64,000 bases of DNA from Calditrichia bacterium (GTDB lineage Bacteria; Calditrichota; Calditrichia; RBG-13-44-9; J075), in NCBI GenBank assembly GCA_028284445.1, contig JANQRS010000035.1, forward strand, positions 1 to 64,000, given 5' to 3'. Position numbers and translations under genes: made by a program. Positions 52,843 to 63,143 of the stretch are shown in pieces; the stretch's first letter is position 1; each line of letters begins with the position of its first letter. Under the pieces are notes generated by a model. The model saw only the letters and a program-made list of their open reading frames with translations, ran no database searches and was not told the origin of the DNA.

Positions 52843-54012
52843 TTAGTCCATCTGCTTGCGCAAAAAGGTAGGAATATCGAGATCATCGAGTTCATCATCA
52901 ATTCCGGCATCCATAATGTTCTTTGGCAATTGACGATTTACATTATCTTCGACCTTCTTTTTCTTTTCCCGCATGAAGGTTGGCAGGTCAAGCACCTTGG
53001 AGCTATTCGCTTCGGTCACTTCCGGCTTCGGCGGGGCAATCACCCGGCGCTCTTCAGCGGCAAATCCGGTTGCAATAACGGTAATGAAAAGCTCGTCCGT
53101 CAGGTCCTGATCAATTACAGCACCAAAAATGACGTTTGCATCTTCACCGGCTTCTTCATAGATGATGGTGGTTGCTTCACTCACTTCATGCAGCGAGAGG
53201 TTCTTGCCGCCGGTAATATTTACCAGCACGCCTCGAGCGCCACGAATGGAAACACCTTCCAGTAAAGGACTGGAAATTGCCTGCTGGGCGGCTTGCACAG
53301 CCTTGCCTTCCTCACGGGCAAAGCCGGTGCCCATCAATGCATCTCCCATTTCGGACATAATTGTTTTCACATCCGCAAAATCCAGGTTGATCAACCCCGG
53401 CACGGTAATTAAATCGGATATCCCCTTGGTTGCATGCAGCAACACATCATCCGCCACCTTGAAAGCGTCAAGCAGCGGTGTTGATTTGTCAACCACAGCA
53501 AAGAGGCGCTGGTTGGGAATAACTATCAGGGTGTCGACGGTGCTGCGCATTTCCTGGATGCCTTGCTCTGCGCGCTGCAGGCGTTTGATGCCCTCAAAGT
53601 TGAAGGGCTTGGTAACAATGCCAACGGTAAGCGCACCCAATTCTTTGGCAATTTCCGCTACAACCGGCGCCGCACCGGTGCCAGTGCCGCCACCCATACC
53701 GGCGGTTACGAATACCATGTCTGATCCGGCTAACACTTTTTTGATCTCTTCGCGGTCTTCTTCCATCGCCTGACGACCAACTTCCGGGTTCGCACCGGCG
53801 CCAAGTCCCTGGGTCAGGGTTTTCCCAATTTGCAGGCGCGTTTGCGCAGCATTCTGCTCAAGGGATTGCGCATCGGTATTGACTGAGATGAAGTCAACCC
53901 CGGCCAATCCGGCCGTTACCATTGTGTTAATTGCGTTTCCGCCCGCACCACCGACGCCGATCACTTTCAGCTTGGCATTTAGTTCAGCACGTTCGTCAAA
54001 TTCAATAGCCAT
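52843..54012 (-). CDS. ftsZ: Cell division protein FtsZ
   Basis: 389 residues from the ATG at 54012, which has a near-perfect AAGGAGG upstream; earlier in-frame starts lack one. A tubulin-like GTPase that polymerises into the Z ring. The signature GMGGGTGTGAAPVVA is present, with VGGAGGNAINTM at the start, NTDAQSL, and FADVKTIMSEMGDALMGTG. The C-terminal peptide DDLDIPTFLRKQMD is the usual FtsA/ZipA-binding tail, after a linker of about 55 residues. It is the last gene of the dcw operon, 86 nt after ftsA and before the terminator. Confidence 0.98.
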   Translation of the reverse strand: MAIEFDERAELNAKLKVIGVGGAGGNAINTMVTAGLAGVDFISVNTDAQSLEQNAAQTRLQIGKTLTQGLGAGANPEVGRQAMEEDREEIKKVLAGSDMVFVTAGMGGGTGTGAAPVVAEIAKELGALTVGIVTKPFNFEGIKRLQRAEQGIQEMRSTVDTLIVIPNQRLFAVVDKSTPLLDAFKVADDVLLHATKGISDLITVPGLINLDFADVKTIMSEMGDALMGTGFAREEGKAVQAAQQAISSPLLEGVSIRGARGVLVNITGGKNLSLHEVSEATTIIYEEAGEDANVIFGAVIDQDLTDELFITVIATGFAAEERRVIAPPKPEVTEANSSKVLDLPTFMREKKKKVEDNVNRQLPKNIMDAGIDDELDDLDIPTFLRKQMD

Positions 54013-54098
54013 TACAGCCTCCTTTAGTAAATGTTGTCTATAGGTATAAAACCTCATCCATGAAGTTGATCAATCGTCTGATATTGTTTCTAACCGGA

Positions 54099-55334
54099 CT
54101 AGAAGAACCGGTGAAAAAATTGTTTAAAAGAACCGAGTACGTCGTCCCACAAGTTGCCGTCCGCACCGCTGGAAAAACCGCGGTCAACATCGTGGTATTC
54201 AATACCGTATAAGCATAGGCCCACTGCCGTGCTAAATTTCGGGCTGCGAATCGAGTCGGTCAGGCCGCCCATATGCTTGGGAATGCCCAGTCGTACCGGG
54301 ATACCCCAGATTCTTTCAGCCATCGCCGGCACACCTTCGAGCAAGGCGCCACCGCCGGTAACAACAGCGCCGGCTGCCATTAACTCCAGGAGCTCGGAGT
54401 TTTTCATTTTCTGATAAGCAAGATTGAGCATCTCTTCCATACGCGGCCCGGCAATGTCCACCAAAACGGATTTGGATATCGTTCTCGAGGGCCGTCCGCC
54501 AACACCTGGCACCATAATGGTATCGTCATCGCCGATAGTATCGCGGGAAACGGTCCCATAGCTCAACTTGATTTCTTCAGCCTGCTCCTGGGGCGTTCTC
54601 AATCCGATAGCGATATCGTTGGTGACATGCTGACCACCCAGCGCCACAACAGATGTGTGCTGAATATGCCCGTCGAAGAACATGGCAATATCGCTGGTAC
54701 CGCCACCGAGATCGACAAGGGCGACCCCGAGGGTCCGCTCATCATCATCCAATACCGCCAGACTACTGGCCAATGGTTCAAGAATGATCTCTTCGACGCC
54801 GTATCCGGCGCGCTGCACACTCTTCACGATGTTCTGCGCCGAAGTCACTGCAGCTGTTACGATGTGCACTTCTACTTCCAGGCGCACACCGGACATCCCG
54901 ATCGGATCACGGATACCATCTTGATCATCAACGATGAATTCTTGCGGTATCACGTGAATAATTTCGCGGTCTATCGGCAAGGCAAGCGCCTTGGCGGCAT
55001 TAATCGCCCGCTCGACATCAGCTTCAGTAATTTCGTGATCATCCCGGGCAACGCCGACCATCCCCTTGCTGTTGATGCTGCGGATGTGGTCACCGGCAAT
55101 GCCGACGAATACCGATTCGATATCCACACCAGCCATGTGCTGGGCTTCTTCCACGGCATCCTGCACGGACTGCACCGTTTTGTCGATATTTACCACCACT
55201 CCTTTGCGTAATCCATAGGAGGGAGAGCTGCCAACGCCGACGACGTTGAGTTTGCCGTCCAGATCTTCTTTTACGACAACCGCACAAATTTTCGTTGTGC
55301 CGATGTCCAATCCGGTTATGATTCTTCCTTCCAT
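54099..55334 (-). CDS. ftsA: Cell division protein FtsA
   Basis: 411 residues from the ATG at 55334 (MEGRIITGLDIGTTKICAVV); a longer reading frame upstream overlaps ftsQ and lacks family support. An actin-like ATPase that tethers FtsZ to the membrane. The phosphate-1 motif GLDIGTTK, the phosphate-2 motif VALVDLGGGTSDIAMF and the adenosine motif AAGAVVTGGGALLEGV are intact. The SHS2 insertion region is present (HIRSINSKGMVGVAR). The C-terminus ends in an amphipathic stretch VLGSFKQFFHRFF, the membrane-targeting helix. It starts 7 nt after the ftsQ stop. Confidence 0.97.
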   Translation of the reverse strand: MEGRIITGLDIGTTKICAVVVKEDLDGKLNVVGVGSSPSYGLRKGVVVNIDKTVQSVQDAVEEAQHMAGVDIESVFVGIAGDHIRSINSKGMVGVARDDHEITEADVERAINAAKALALPIDREIIHVIPQEFIVDDQDGIRDPIGMSGVRLEVEVHIVTAAVTSAQNIVKSVQRAGYGVEEIILEPLASSLAVLDDDERTLGVALVDLGGGTSDIAMFFDGHIQHTSVVALGGQHVTNDIAIGLRTPQEQAEEIKLSYGTVSRDTIGDDDTIMVPGVGGRPSRTISKSVLVDIAGPRMEEMLNLAYQKMKNSELLELMAAGAVVTGGGALLEGVPAMAERIWGIPVRLGIPKHMGGLTDSIRSPKFSTAVGLCLYGIEYHDVDRGFSSGADGNLWDDVLGSFKQFFHRFF

Positions 55335-55341
55335 AAGCCTA

Positions 55342-56109
55342 TCAAGTTTTGTTTTTGACAATGATGCGATCCCGAAAACTAAGATCGATTCGCTTGATAT
55401 TTGGTAAGCGCCCAAGAATGGGCTGCTTGTTTAAAAATTCGCTTAAGACAAACAAACGGGAGTAGTGATGCGAGTCTCCCAGAACAACTCGGGCTCCGCC
55501 TTTGATGAGATACAGCTGCGGAAAATCGGGATCTGAAATGTTAATTTCAGAGATGAAGCCCATCAAGGTCAGATCAACTTCTCTGATCTTATCGATCAGC
55601 GCAAGTGTCTGATCGAGCGCAACCTTGTCTTCTGCAATGCCGCTTGCTGACATGCCGCTAACGATTGGCAGTCTGCCCATCGGCATATTGGGCAACTTCG
55701 GGAGAATGATGCCGGTTTCGTCCACCATATTCACCTGTTTATCAACCAGGTAGAACAACGGTTCACGCTCCTGAACCTCAATAAGAAGGGTTGCCGGAAG
55801 CATTCTTGAAACCGTAACACCCCGAATGTATGGATTTCGTAAAATTCTATCTGTGACATTTGACAAGTTTACGTCAAACATTGTTTGATTTTTATCGACA
55901 TATATTGAGTCAATAATTAGATTTCTATCAAGATATTTTAATCCACGTACTTCAACCTCGCGAACATGGAATTCATCACTCTCATACATCATGTAGCGAG
56001 CGAGCTGAATGCCGCCGTAAATGACCAGCAGGGCAACCAGCGCACCAATGGCTCGCCTGATCTTTTGCTCAAGATCTGCCTTACGTTTTCTTGTTCTTCT
56101 CTTGGCCAT
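55342..56109 (-). CDS. ftsQ: Cell division protein FtsQ/DivIB
   Basis: 255 residues, the normal size. A short basic cytoplasmic tail (MAKRRTRKRK) is followed by one TM helix (about 20-45), then the POTRA domain (FHVREVEVRGLKYLDRNLII) and the FtsQ beta domain (LLIEVQEREPLFYLVDKQVN). It bridges early and late divisome proteins through FtsB and FtsL in the periplasm. AAGGAAA precedes the ATG. The gene comes directly after murG, with murC and murB absent between them. Confidence 0.93.
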   Translation of the reverse strand: MAKRRTRKRKADLEQKIRRAIGALVALLVIYGGIQLARYMMYESDEFHVREVEVRGLKYLDRNLIIDSIYVDKNQTMFDVNLSNVTDRILRNPYIRGVTVSRMLPATLLIEVQEREPLFYLVDKQVNMVDETGIILPKLPNMPMGRLPIVSGMSASGIAEDKVALDQTLALIDKIREVDLTLMGFISEINISDPDFPQLYLIKGGARVVLGDSHHYSRLFVLSEFLNKQPILGRLPNIKRIDLSFRDRIIVKNKT

Positions 56110-56171
56110 TTTTCCTTGCTCGTTATCAAAAAGCGTCTAAAAGCAACAATTTGTTTAGAAAGCGTGCCTCT

Positions 56172-57290
56172 TTAAACGTTCACTGTCATAATTTCCATGA
56201 TCTCACGACAAATAGCTTCCGAAGCTTCCGGCCTTGCCAATGTCTTCCAGACAGCACTCTGGTTGGCGCGGGCAGTTGCATCCTTCAAAAGACCGGTGAG
56301 GGCTGTGTTAAGCTCCGTTTCCCAATTCTGCCCTTCCTTGACCATCAAGGCCGCCCCGGCATCTGCCATCAGCCGCGAATTATGCTCCTGATGATTTCCG
56401 GCCGCATAGGGATAGGGAACCAAAATCGCCGGTTTGGCCACGAGGGCCAGTTCAGTGAGGCTGCTTGCACCGGCCCGGCAAACAATCAAATCTGCTGCGG
56501 CATAGGCGGCACTCATGTCATCTATATAAGGCTGCACCACAATTGAGGGATCAGCCTTTAATTTCGATGTCACCTCTTCCAGCAGCGCGTTCCCGGTCTG
56601 CCAAAGGAATTGATATTGACCGGTGGCCGCCAATTTTGGAGCGATAGAAAGCATGGCATTGTTAATGGCCCGGGCTCCCTGACTACCGCCAAAGATGAAG
56701 ACCGTTAACTTGTCGCTTTGCAATCCCCACTTATCGAGGGCTGCTTCACGAGATCCATCAGCCAATCCACTGCGAACCGGATTTCCGGTTACCCGCACCT
56801 TCGCGTCTACTTCTTTGAAATATTTGCGCGCTGCCTCAAATGGAATACAAATACGACGGGCATAGCGAGTGAGCAGGCGCGTCGTGACACCCGGATAAAC
56901 GTCCTGCTCCTGAATCAGTACCGGAATCCCCATTCTTGAGGCAGCAAACAAAATCGGCCCGCAAACATAGCCCCCGGTTCCGACAGCAACTGCCGGCCGG
57001 TAGCGGCGGATAATTCTCCAGCTACGAAGGATACTGGACAGCACTTTCAGCGGAAAAAGTAGATTCTTTGCAGATAAGCTCCGCACGAATCCGGAAATCC
57101 AGAGCGTATCCATTTTAATATTGTGCTGTGGCACTATGCGCGTTTCGATGCCATCGCGTCCGCCCACATAAAGGAATTCAAACGGTCCCTTTTCTTTCAA
57201 TTTCTCAATAATCGCCAGCGCCGGATACACATGCCCGCCTGTGCCGCCACCTGCTATCAGAATGCGGGAAGCGTTCTGGTTTACATCCAT
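56172..57290 (-). CDS. murG: UDP-GlcNAc:lipid I transferase MurG
   Basis: 372 residues. It converts lipid I to lipid II at the inner face of the membrane. GGGTGGHVYPALAIIEKL is the N-terminal G-loop. The second G-loop is seen in FIFGGSQGARAIN, and the donor-binding region in CRAGASSLTELALVAKPAIL followed by PYPYAAGNHQEHNS. The start overlaps the end of ftsW by 10 nt, which implies translational coupling. Normally murC follows in this cluster; here ftsQ follows after a 62-nt gap. Confidence 0.96.
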   Translation of the reverse strand: MDVNQNASRILIAGGGTGGHVYPALAIIEKLKEKGPFEFLYVGGRDGIETRIVPQHNIKMDTLWISGFVRSLSAKNLLFPLKVLSSILRSWRIIRRYRPAVAVGTGGYVCGPILFAASRMGIPVLIQEQDVYPGVTTRLLTRYARRICIPFEAARKYFKEVDAKVRVTGNPVRSGLADGSREAALDKWGLQSDKLTVFIFGGSQGARAINNAMLSIAPKLAATGQYQFLWQTGNALLEEVTSKLKADPSIVVQPYIDDMSAAYAAADLIVCRAGASSLTELALVAKPAILVPYPYAAGNHQEHNSRLMADAGAALMVKEGQNWETELNTALTGLLKDATARANQSAVWKTLARPEASEAICREIMEIMTVNV

Positions 57291-58459
57291 ATGCGCTTCC
57301 CCTTTTCCGGATTAAAACTGATAAATGACTGGTTATTGCCCCCGCCTCTATTGCTTCGCGACGGCTTGCGGCGCGGCGCCTTGCCGCTGACAGTTTCATT
57401 GGCAATTTTCATTAGAATACCGGCATATATACAGGAGAATAAGAGTGCCGTGCCACCATAGCTAATAAATGGGAGCGGCAGACCTGTTGCCGGTAATAGA
57501 TGCAGGGTAACCATCATATTTACAATAGCATAGAGCACAAAGTGAGCCGTAATGCCTATCGTCAGGTAGTAAATAAATGGCTCGTCCGCACGGCGCGCTG
57601 CGCGAATGCCACGCACCAATACCAGGCCAAACAATGCAACAACAAACATGGTCCCCAGCAGCCCCAGCTCTTCACCGATAATCGCAAAAACAAAGTCCGT
57701 ATGCGCTTCCGGTAAAAAGAACATCTTTTGCGTACTTCGGGCATAGCCGACCCCGGTTATACCTCCGCTGCCAAAACTGACCATCGATTGATATATTTGG
57801 TATCCCGCGCCCTGCAAATCCGCTTCCGGATTCATAAATGTCAATACTCGCTGAAGCTTATAGGGTGAAAAAATCACTGCCAGAATTAACAACGGAATAA
57901 ATGATGCGCCGGTCAATGCCAGGTGCGGCAATTTCACCGGGGCCACGAAGAGCATCGTTAAGAGCGTAAGGGCCAGCAAAAAGGAGCTGCTAAAGTCCGG
58001 CTGCTTAAGCACCATCGCCGAGAATACGATCAAATAGCACAGATGCGGGAACAGACCCTCAGTGAAATTCGTCATCATTTTTTCTTTGCGGCTGAGAGAA
58101 TCGGCAAAGAAGAGAATCAGGAAAAATCGCGCCACATCGACGCCCTGGAAACCAATCGGCCCCAGGCTCACCCAACGGCCCTGGACGATAAAGGCCAGGT
58201 AGAAAAGGATACCACCGGAAATGGCAACCGGCAGCCAGGTATATCCCTGCAGCTTACGAATCGGGAAGCTATATGCCAGTCCCATACCGATCAGGCCAAG
58301 GAACAGGTATGTCAAATGTCGCTTCAGGAAATAGAGATGATCTCCGAAGTATTCCTCGGCATAAAAGGCGCTGGAGCTATAGACCATAATGATCCCGATA
58401 ACGATCAGGGTAAAAAATGCCCCTGCCAGCCAGATGTCTATGGGTAGCTTTTTCTTCAT
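57281..58459 (-). CDS. ftsW: Lipid II polymerase FtsW (SEDS family)
   Basis: 392 residues with ten hydrophobic segments. It polymerises glycan strands for septal peptidoglycan together with FtsI. The family signatures are GSGGITGVGYARSTQKMFF and LPEAHTDFVFAIIGEELG; the Asp in HTDF lies in the conserved SEDS loop. FISYGGTALLFSCIYAGILM is the last conserved helix. The C-terminal tail is basic (KAPRRKPSRSNRGG). I take the ATG at 58459 rather than the TTG three codons upstream. murD, which often precedes ftsW, is missing; mraY precedes it. Confidence 0.95.
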   Translation of the reverse strand: MKKKLPIDIWLAGAFFTLIVIGIIMVYSSSAFYAEEYFGDHLYFLKRHLTYLFLGLIGMGLAYSFPIRKLQGYTWLPVAISGGILFYLAFIVQGRWVSLGPIGFQGVDVARFFLILFFADSLSRKEKMMTNFTEGLFPHLCYLIVFSAMVLKQPDFSSSFLLALTLLTMLFVAPVKLPHLALTGASFIPLLILAVIFSPYKLQRVLTFMNPEADLQGAGYQIYQSMVSFGSGGITGVGYARSTQKMFFLPEAHTDFVFAIIGEELGLLGTMFVVALFGLVLVRGIRAARRADEPFIYYLTIGITAHFVLYAIVNMMVTLHLLPATGLPLPFISYGGTALLFSCIYAGILMKIANETVSGKAPRRKPSRSNRGGGNNQSFISFNPEKGKRIWM

Positions 58460-58475
58460 GTTTACCAATAAATAA

Positions 58476-59585
58476 TTAACGAATCTTAAAAGTGGCCAAT
58501 GTCAGCAGCGCCAGTAGAATACCAACAATCCAGAAACGCGCTACTACCTTCGATTCATGCCATCCTTCCAGTTCAAAATGATGATGCAGCGGCGCCATCC
58601 GAAAAATGCGCCGTCCCTCACCATACTTCTTGCGCGTATATTTGAAATAAGATGTCTGCAAAATGACGCTCAGCGTTTCAGCGACAAAAACCCCACCTAT
58701 CAAAATCAGCAGAATTTCTTTCTTAATGAGCACTGCCACCGCTCCCAGGGCGCTGCCAAGTGCCAGCGAACCGGTATCTCCCATAAATACCTGGGCGGGG
58801 TATGCGTTATACCACAAGAAGCCCATCGCCGCACCGACAATTGCCAGGCAAAAGACCGTCAACTCGCCGCTGCCGGCCAGGTAGACAATGTTCAGATAGT
58901 CGCTAAAATTCACGTGTCCGGTTACATAGCTCATTCCGGCAAATGCCAGCATGGCAATTGCCACAAGCCCTGCGGCCAGCCCGTCCAATCCATCAGTCAG
59001 GTTCACGGCATTTGAAAAACCGGTCATCACGAAAATGATTAATGGGATATAGAGGATACCAAACTGTATCTCCAGGTTCTTGAAAAAGGGCACACTGGTA
59101 TTGGCATTCAACCCTTTGCTGGCCAGGTCCTGACTAAAGTAGATCGCCGCACCGACGATGAGACCGATACCAATCTGCCCAAGTATCTTATAGCGGGCAA
59201 TAAGCCCCTTCTTCATTTTCTTGATCACCTTCAGGTAATCATCGAGGAAACCGACGGCGCCCATCCATAGCGTGGCCAGAAGGCTCAGCTGGATATAGAA
59301 ATTTGTCATTTTTCCCCATAGGAGAACGGACAAGGTGATGGCGCCCAGTATGATCAGTCCGCCCATTGTCGGGGTACCTTTTTTGGCCTGATGCGTCTCC
59401 GGCCCATCGTTGCGGATCTCTTCCCCAATCTGCTTGCGCTGCAGCAGCTTGATAATTCGTGGTCCGATCACCAGACTTAGGAACAAAGCGGTAATTGCGG
59501 CCAGTGCTGCCCGAAAGGTGATATAGCGGAACAGGTTAAACGCGGAAAAGGTATCCCGAAATTCGAAAAGCAGATCAGCCAGCAT
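58476..59585 (-). CDS. mraY: Phospho-MurNAc-pentapeptide transferase MraY
   Basis: 369 residues with ten TM segments. It transfers phospho-MurNAc-pentapeptide to undecaprenyl phosphate, giving lipid I. The catalytic aspartates lie in GAVGFLDDYLKV and in NAVNLTDGLDGLAAG. The HHH motif is in APLHHHFELEGWHESKVV. KKGTPTMGGLIIL is also characteristic. The start overlaps the end of murF by 11 nt. ftsW begins 16 nt further on. Confidence 0.97.
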   Translation of the reverse strand: MLADLLFEFRDTFSAFNLFRYITFRAALAAITALFLSLVIGPRIIKLLQRKQIGEEIRNDGPETHQAKKGTPTMGGLIILGAITLSVLLWGKMTNFYIQLSLLATLWMGAVGFLDDYLKVIKKMKKGLIARYKILGQIGIGLIVGAAIYFSQDLASKGLNANTSVPFFKNLEIQFGILYIPLIIFVMTGFSNAVNLTDGLDGLAAGLVAIAMLAFAGMSYVTGHVNFSDYLNIVYLAGSGELTVFCLAIVGAAMGFLWYNAYPAQVFMGDTGSLALGSALGAVAVLIKKEILLILIGGVFVAETLSVILQTSYFKYTRKKYGEGRRIFRMAPLHHHFELEGWHESKVVARFWIVGILLALLTLATFKIR

Positions 59586-60975
59586 GATTGTCCTCGCGTC
59601 GATTCACACCCAGTTCATCCAATATTTTCTCCATCCGCATACCGCGCGACCCCTTCAGCAGCAACACATCCCCGGCGCCTGCCACCTTACGAATACCGTC
59701 AGCAATTTCCGCGTGCGTTTTATGCCAGCTTGCCTTTACTGCCGAATCTTTATGCTGCTGCACACCCGCTTCAATTTTTCGCGCCAGTGGACCATATAAA
59801 AACACATGGTCGATTGGCAGGCCGGCAATGAATTCGCCGAGCTTGAAATGCTCCTCATCCTCAAATTGACCCAATTCCAGCATATCGCCCAGTGCTAGTA
59901 TTTTCAGGCGATCGGCTTTTTCCAGGGAGGCGACATAATCAATCGCTGCCCTCACTGAATCAGGATTGGCATTGTAGGCATCGTTTATCACCAGCATGCC
60001 ATTCCATTCGAAGGCATCCATGCGCTGCGACGTCGCCTCAAAACTTTCCAGGGCTTGCTTTATCTCTGCTTCACTCACCTGGTAATGCATCCCGACAGCA
60101 GTGGCCAGCAATGCATTCATCAAGTTATGCCTACCGGGAATGTTCAGTTGGATATCCGTGCCACCATTGACACGAAACACAACCCGACCGGTGGCGTCCA
60201 TTCCCGTTTGTTCTCCATAAACATCCATCGCTTCCGACAGCCCCACCGTTGTTGCACGTGCAGATTCGTGCTGGTAGCGGAACAGGAATGGGTCTTCCAT
60301 ATTCTGGAAAAGGATTCCGTTTTCTGTCAAAGCGTCAAACAAGGATGTTTTCTCCCTGAAGATATTTTCTTTGCTGCCAAAAAATCCGATATGCCCTTTA
60401 CCAATATTGGTAATGACTGCCGAGGTCGGTGCGGCCAATGCTGCCAGATGACCGATCTCACCGGGATGATTGGTGCCCATCTCAATGACGGCAATCTCGA
60501 TACTTTCATCCAACTCCAGCAACATCAGGGGCAATCCTATATGATTATTTTTATTACCTTTACTACAAAAGACCCTGTATTTTTTCGACAACACCGCAGC
60601 GATCATATCCCTGGTGGTGGTTTTACCGTTTGAACCGGTTATGCCAACCAGTTCAATATCAAAATGGCGACGATGCCAGGCGGCCAATTGCTGCAAAAAG
60701 TCCAGCGTATCTTTCACCACGACGCAACCGGCAGGCATGTCATTGGCATCGAACCACTCGCCGCTTACGGCAATTGCCGCTGCACCTTTTTCCAGCGCTT
60801 GTAGCGCAAACTTATGCCCATCATGCACTTCCCCGGCAATTGCGACAAAGAACTCTCCATCCTGGATTGTGCGACTATCAATGGAAAGCCGGCGATATTC
60901 AATACCGGCAACCTCAGCAGAGGATTGCAGGAATCCATCATATTGCTGTAAAAAACCAGCCAATTGCCCGGACAT
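59575..60975 (-). CDS. murF: UDP-MurNAc-tripeptide:D-alanyl-D-alanine ligase MurF
   Basis: 466 residues. It adds D-Ala-D-Ala to the UDP-MurNAc tripeptide in the cytoplasm. The ATP-binding P-loop is in LVGITGSNGKTTTRDMIAAV. AVIEMGTNHPGEIGHLA and ITNIGKGHIGFFGS follow, and INDAYNANPDSVRAAIDYV marks the C-terminal domain. It starts 32 nt after the ftsI stop. murE, which normally lies in this place, is absent. Its end overlaps mraY. Confidence 0.96.
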   Translation of the reverse strand: MSGQLAGFLQQYDGFLQSSAEVAGIEYRRLSIDSRTIQDGEFFVAIAGEVHDGHKFALQALEKGAAAIAVSGEWFDANDMPAGCVVVKDTLDFLQQLAAWHRRHFDIELVGITGSNGKTTTRDMIAAVLSKKYRVFCSKGNKNNHIGLPLMLLELDESIEIAVIEMGTNHPGEIGHLAALAAPTSAVITNIGKGHIGFFGSKENIFREKTSLFDALTENGILFQNMEDPFLFRYQHESARATTVGLSEAMDVYGEQTGMDATGRVVFRVNGGTDIQLNIPGRHNLMNALLATAVGMHYQVSEAEIKQALESFEATSQRMDAFEWNGMLVINDAYNANPDSVRAAIDYVASLEKADRLKILALGDMLELGQFEDEEHFKLGEFIAGLPIDHVFLYGPLARKIEAGVQQHKDSAVKASWHKTHAEIADGIRKVAGAGDVLLLKGSRGMRMEKILDELGVNRREDNHAG

Positions 60976-61007
60976 AAAAATTCATCCCCATTGGTGCCAG
61001 AGCGGCA

Positions 61008-63143
61008 TCAATCCGTTACCCGGCAACGCAGCAGCACCTTTTGCTGTTCCCGCATTTTGACGCCGGCGCGGGGCAATTGCTCATACACCACACCGCTGCC
61101 GTCGATTTCCAGGTTTATTTTCCATTCCGCCAGCACCTGCATTGCTTCCCGCACTGTCAGGCCTTTCACCAGCGGCATCACTTCGCTCTGTTTGATATCA
61201 CGTGTTTCAGTATAAAGCAGCACTTTCTGCCGCCCATTTAGCATGCTATACGCCGGGGGTTCCTGGCGATACACAACCTTGCCATCACCAACTACTTCAT
61301 AGGGCAAATCACGATCACGAACCTTCTCAACCGCCTCACTGAGCTCCATTCCTTCCAGCGCCAGCATATAATTGCTGATACTTGGCAACTTTAAGTGGGC
61401 CAATTCTGCGCGACCAGGCGTTTCACGGACCGGCAGTCCCACGATACGATTGGCGATATTTCGAAACACCGGTGCAGCTACCTGGCTTCCATAGTAGGCT
61501 TTCCGCGGGTTGTTAATCAAGATAAACAGGGTAAAGCGCGGCGCCTCAACCGGGAAAAATCCGGCAAAGGAAGCAACGTGACGGTCAGTGCGATAACTGC
61601 GGGTTTTTCGGTCAATCTTCTGCGCGGTACCGGTCTTGCCAGCGATGGTCAATCCGGGCACCTGGGCAGTTTTTCCAGTTCCATTTTCCACGACTCCATG
61701 CAACACCTTTTTCATGCGACGCGCTGTTGACGGCGAAACCACCTGCCGAACCGCCAGCGGGCGATTCTCGCGAATCACCGAACCGTCGCGATCTGTAATT
61801 CGTTTAACCACATAAGGCTGCATCAATTGACCATCGTTGGCAATGGCGGAATAGACGCTCGCCATTTGCAGTGGCGTCACAGCAACTTCATAGCCCATAC
61901 TCATATAAGCCACGGAATACCGTGAGTAATTGCCGGGGCGATGCAGGATCCCGTTGGCTTCTGCCGGGAGATCAATACCACTCTCCTGACCCACACCAAA
62001 GTCGCGTGCATAGCGATAGAAGTCTGTTGCCTTAAACTTGCTCGACAGCTTGATTACCCCAATATTGCTAGACTGCTCAAACACTTTCTTGGCCGTCAGG
62101 TAGGCAAAGCTCTTGTGATCTTTCACATAATTGTCCGCCAACCGATAGCGGCCGTTTTCGCAGAAGACCAGTTCATTATTGAGGTCCATATTCAGGTGAT
62201 CAAGCGCCAGCGCCAGGGAAACCGCTTTAAAGGTTGAACCGGGTTCATAAACATCTGCAATAGCCCGATTGCGATATTTCTCAATTGAGTAGTCGTTGTA
62301 GCGATTCGGGTTGAATGTCGGGTAGTTGGCCATACCAAGCACTTCACCGGTACGCGGATCAAGCAAAACAGCGGAACCGCTGTTTGCGTTATTGCCGAGC
62401 ACCGCCTTCTTCAGCTCATCATCGAGCACCGCCTGATAAGTCACATTAATAGTTGTCTCAACATTATAGCCATCCACCGCTTCTGCAGTCGGGAAATCAA
62501 GATTCGGATATTGATTGCCCAGCGCATCGCGCAGATAAATAGCCGAACCGGAGGTCCCCTTCAGATATTCATCATACTGAAGCTCCAATCCGCCTTTGGC
62601 TGCGTTGTCATAGTCGCAGTAGCCAATCATTTGCGCGCCAACATGTTCATAAGGATAATAGCGGCTATACTTCTTCTCGAGTATGACGCCTTTGAGTTTC
62701 ATATCCTGCAGTTCACGCGCTTCCTTGATGCTGAGGCGATGACGCAGATACACAAAGCGCTTATCTCCGCGAATCTTCCGCAATATCTTGCTGGCTGAGA
62801 GATTCACAGCGGAACTGATTTTCGCGGCGGCTTCCTGCGGATTTTCCAGCAACGCCGGCTTCACCGCCAGCGAGTAATGCATCAGGTCAATTGCCAGCAA
62901 TTCGCCATTACGGTCCATCACCGAACCGCGCTTTGCAGGCAATTCACGCTTGTTCTCCAGGCGCACCTGCACGGCTTTTCGATAGTCGTCGTGCTTGACC
63001 ACCTGCACATAGATCAGCTTTCCAATCACCAGCGCAAATCCCAGCATCAGGTTAAAGACCAGAAGCACCAGACGATTTTCGGCCGATAGCATCAGCTCAT
63101 TCTTGCGTCTGGCGGGCTGCTTGTTCCAGGTCTTTCCGGACAT
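61008..63143 (-). CDS. ftsI: Septal penicillin-binding protein FtsI with two PASTA domains
   Basis: About 711 residues if it begins at the ATG at 63143 (AAGGAG lies upstream); an ATG at 63092, just past the ftsL stop, would give 694 and is also reasonable. One TM helix near the N-terminus, a pedestal domain (about 50-240) and a transpeptidase domain with the catalytic Ser in YEPGSTFKAV, the SxN motif in EQSSNIG and the KTG motif in TIAGKTGTAQ. Two C-terminal PASTA-like domains (about 575-640 and 645-711) resemble those of SpoVD or PBP2x. It cross-links septal peptidoglycan together with FtsW. Confidence 0.94.
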   Translation of the reverse strand: MSGKTWNKQPARRKNELMLSAENRLVLLVFNLMLGFALVIGKLIYVQVVKHDDYRKAVQVRLENKRELPAKRGSVMDRNGELLAIDLMHYSLAVKPALLENPQEAAAKISSAVNLSASKILRKIRGDKRFVYLRHRLSIKEARELQDMKLKGVILEKKYSRYYPYEHVGAQMIGYCDYDNAAKGGLELQYDEYLKGTSGSAIYLRDALGNQYPNLDFPTAEAVDGYNVETTINVTYQAVLDDELKKAVLGNNANSGSAVLLDPRTGEVLGMANYPTFNPNRYNDYSIEKYRNRAIADVYEPGSTFKAVSLALALDHLNMDLNNELVFCENGRYRLADNYVKDHKSFAYLTAKKVFEQSSNIGVIKLSSKFKATDFYRYARDFGVGQESGIDLPAEANGILHRPGNYSRYSVAYMSMGYEVAVTPLQMASVYSAIANDGQLMQPYVVKRITDRDGSVIRENRPLAVRQVVSPSTARRMKKVLHGVVENGTGKTAQVPGLTIAGKTGTAQKIDRKTRSYRTDRHVASFAGFFPVEAPRFTLFILINNPRKAYYGSQVAAPVFRNIANRIVGLPVRETPGRAELAHLKLPSISNYMLALEGMELSEAVEKVRDRDLPYEVVGDGKVVYRQEPPAYSMLNGRQKVLLYTETRDIKQSEVMPLVKGLTVREAMQVLAEWKINLEIDGSGVVYEQLPRAGVKMREQQKVLLRCRVTD

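Noticed and set aside
54627..55211. A 194-codon open frame on the plus strand
   Set aside because: It is antisense to ftsA, which is certain. No family resemblance and no ribosome site.
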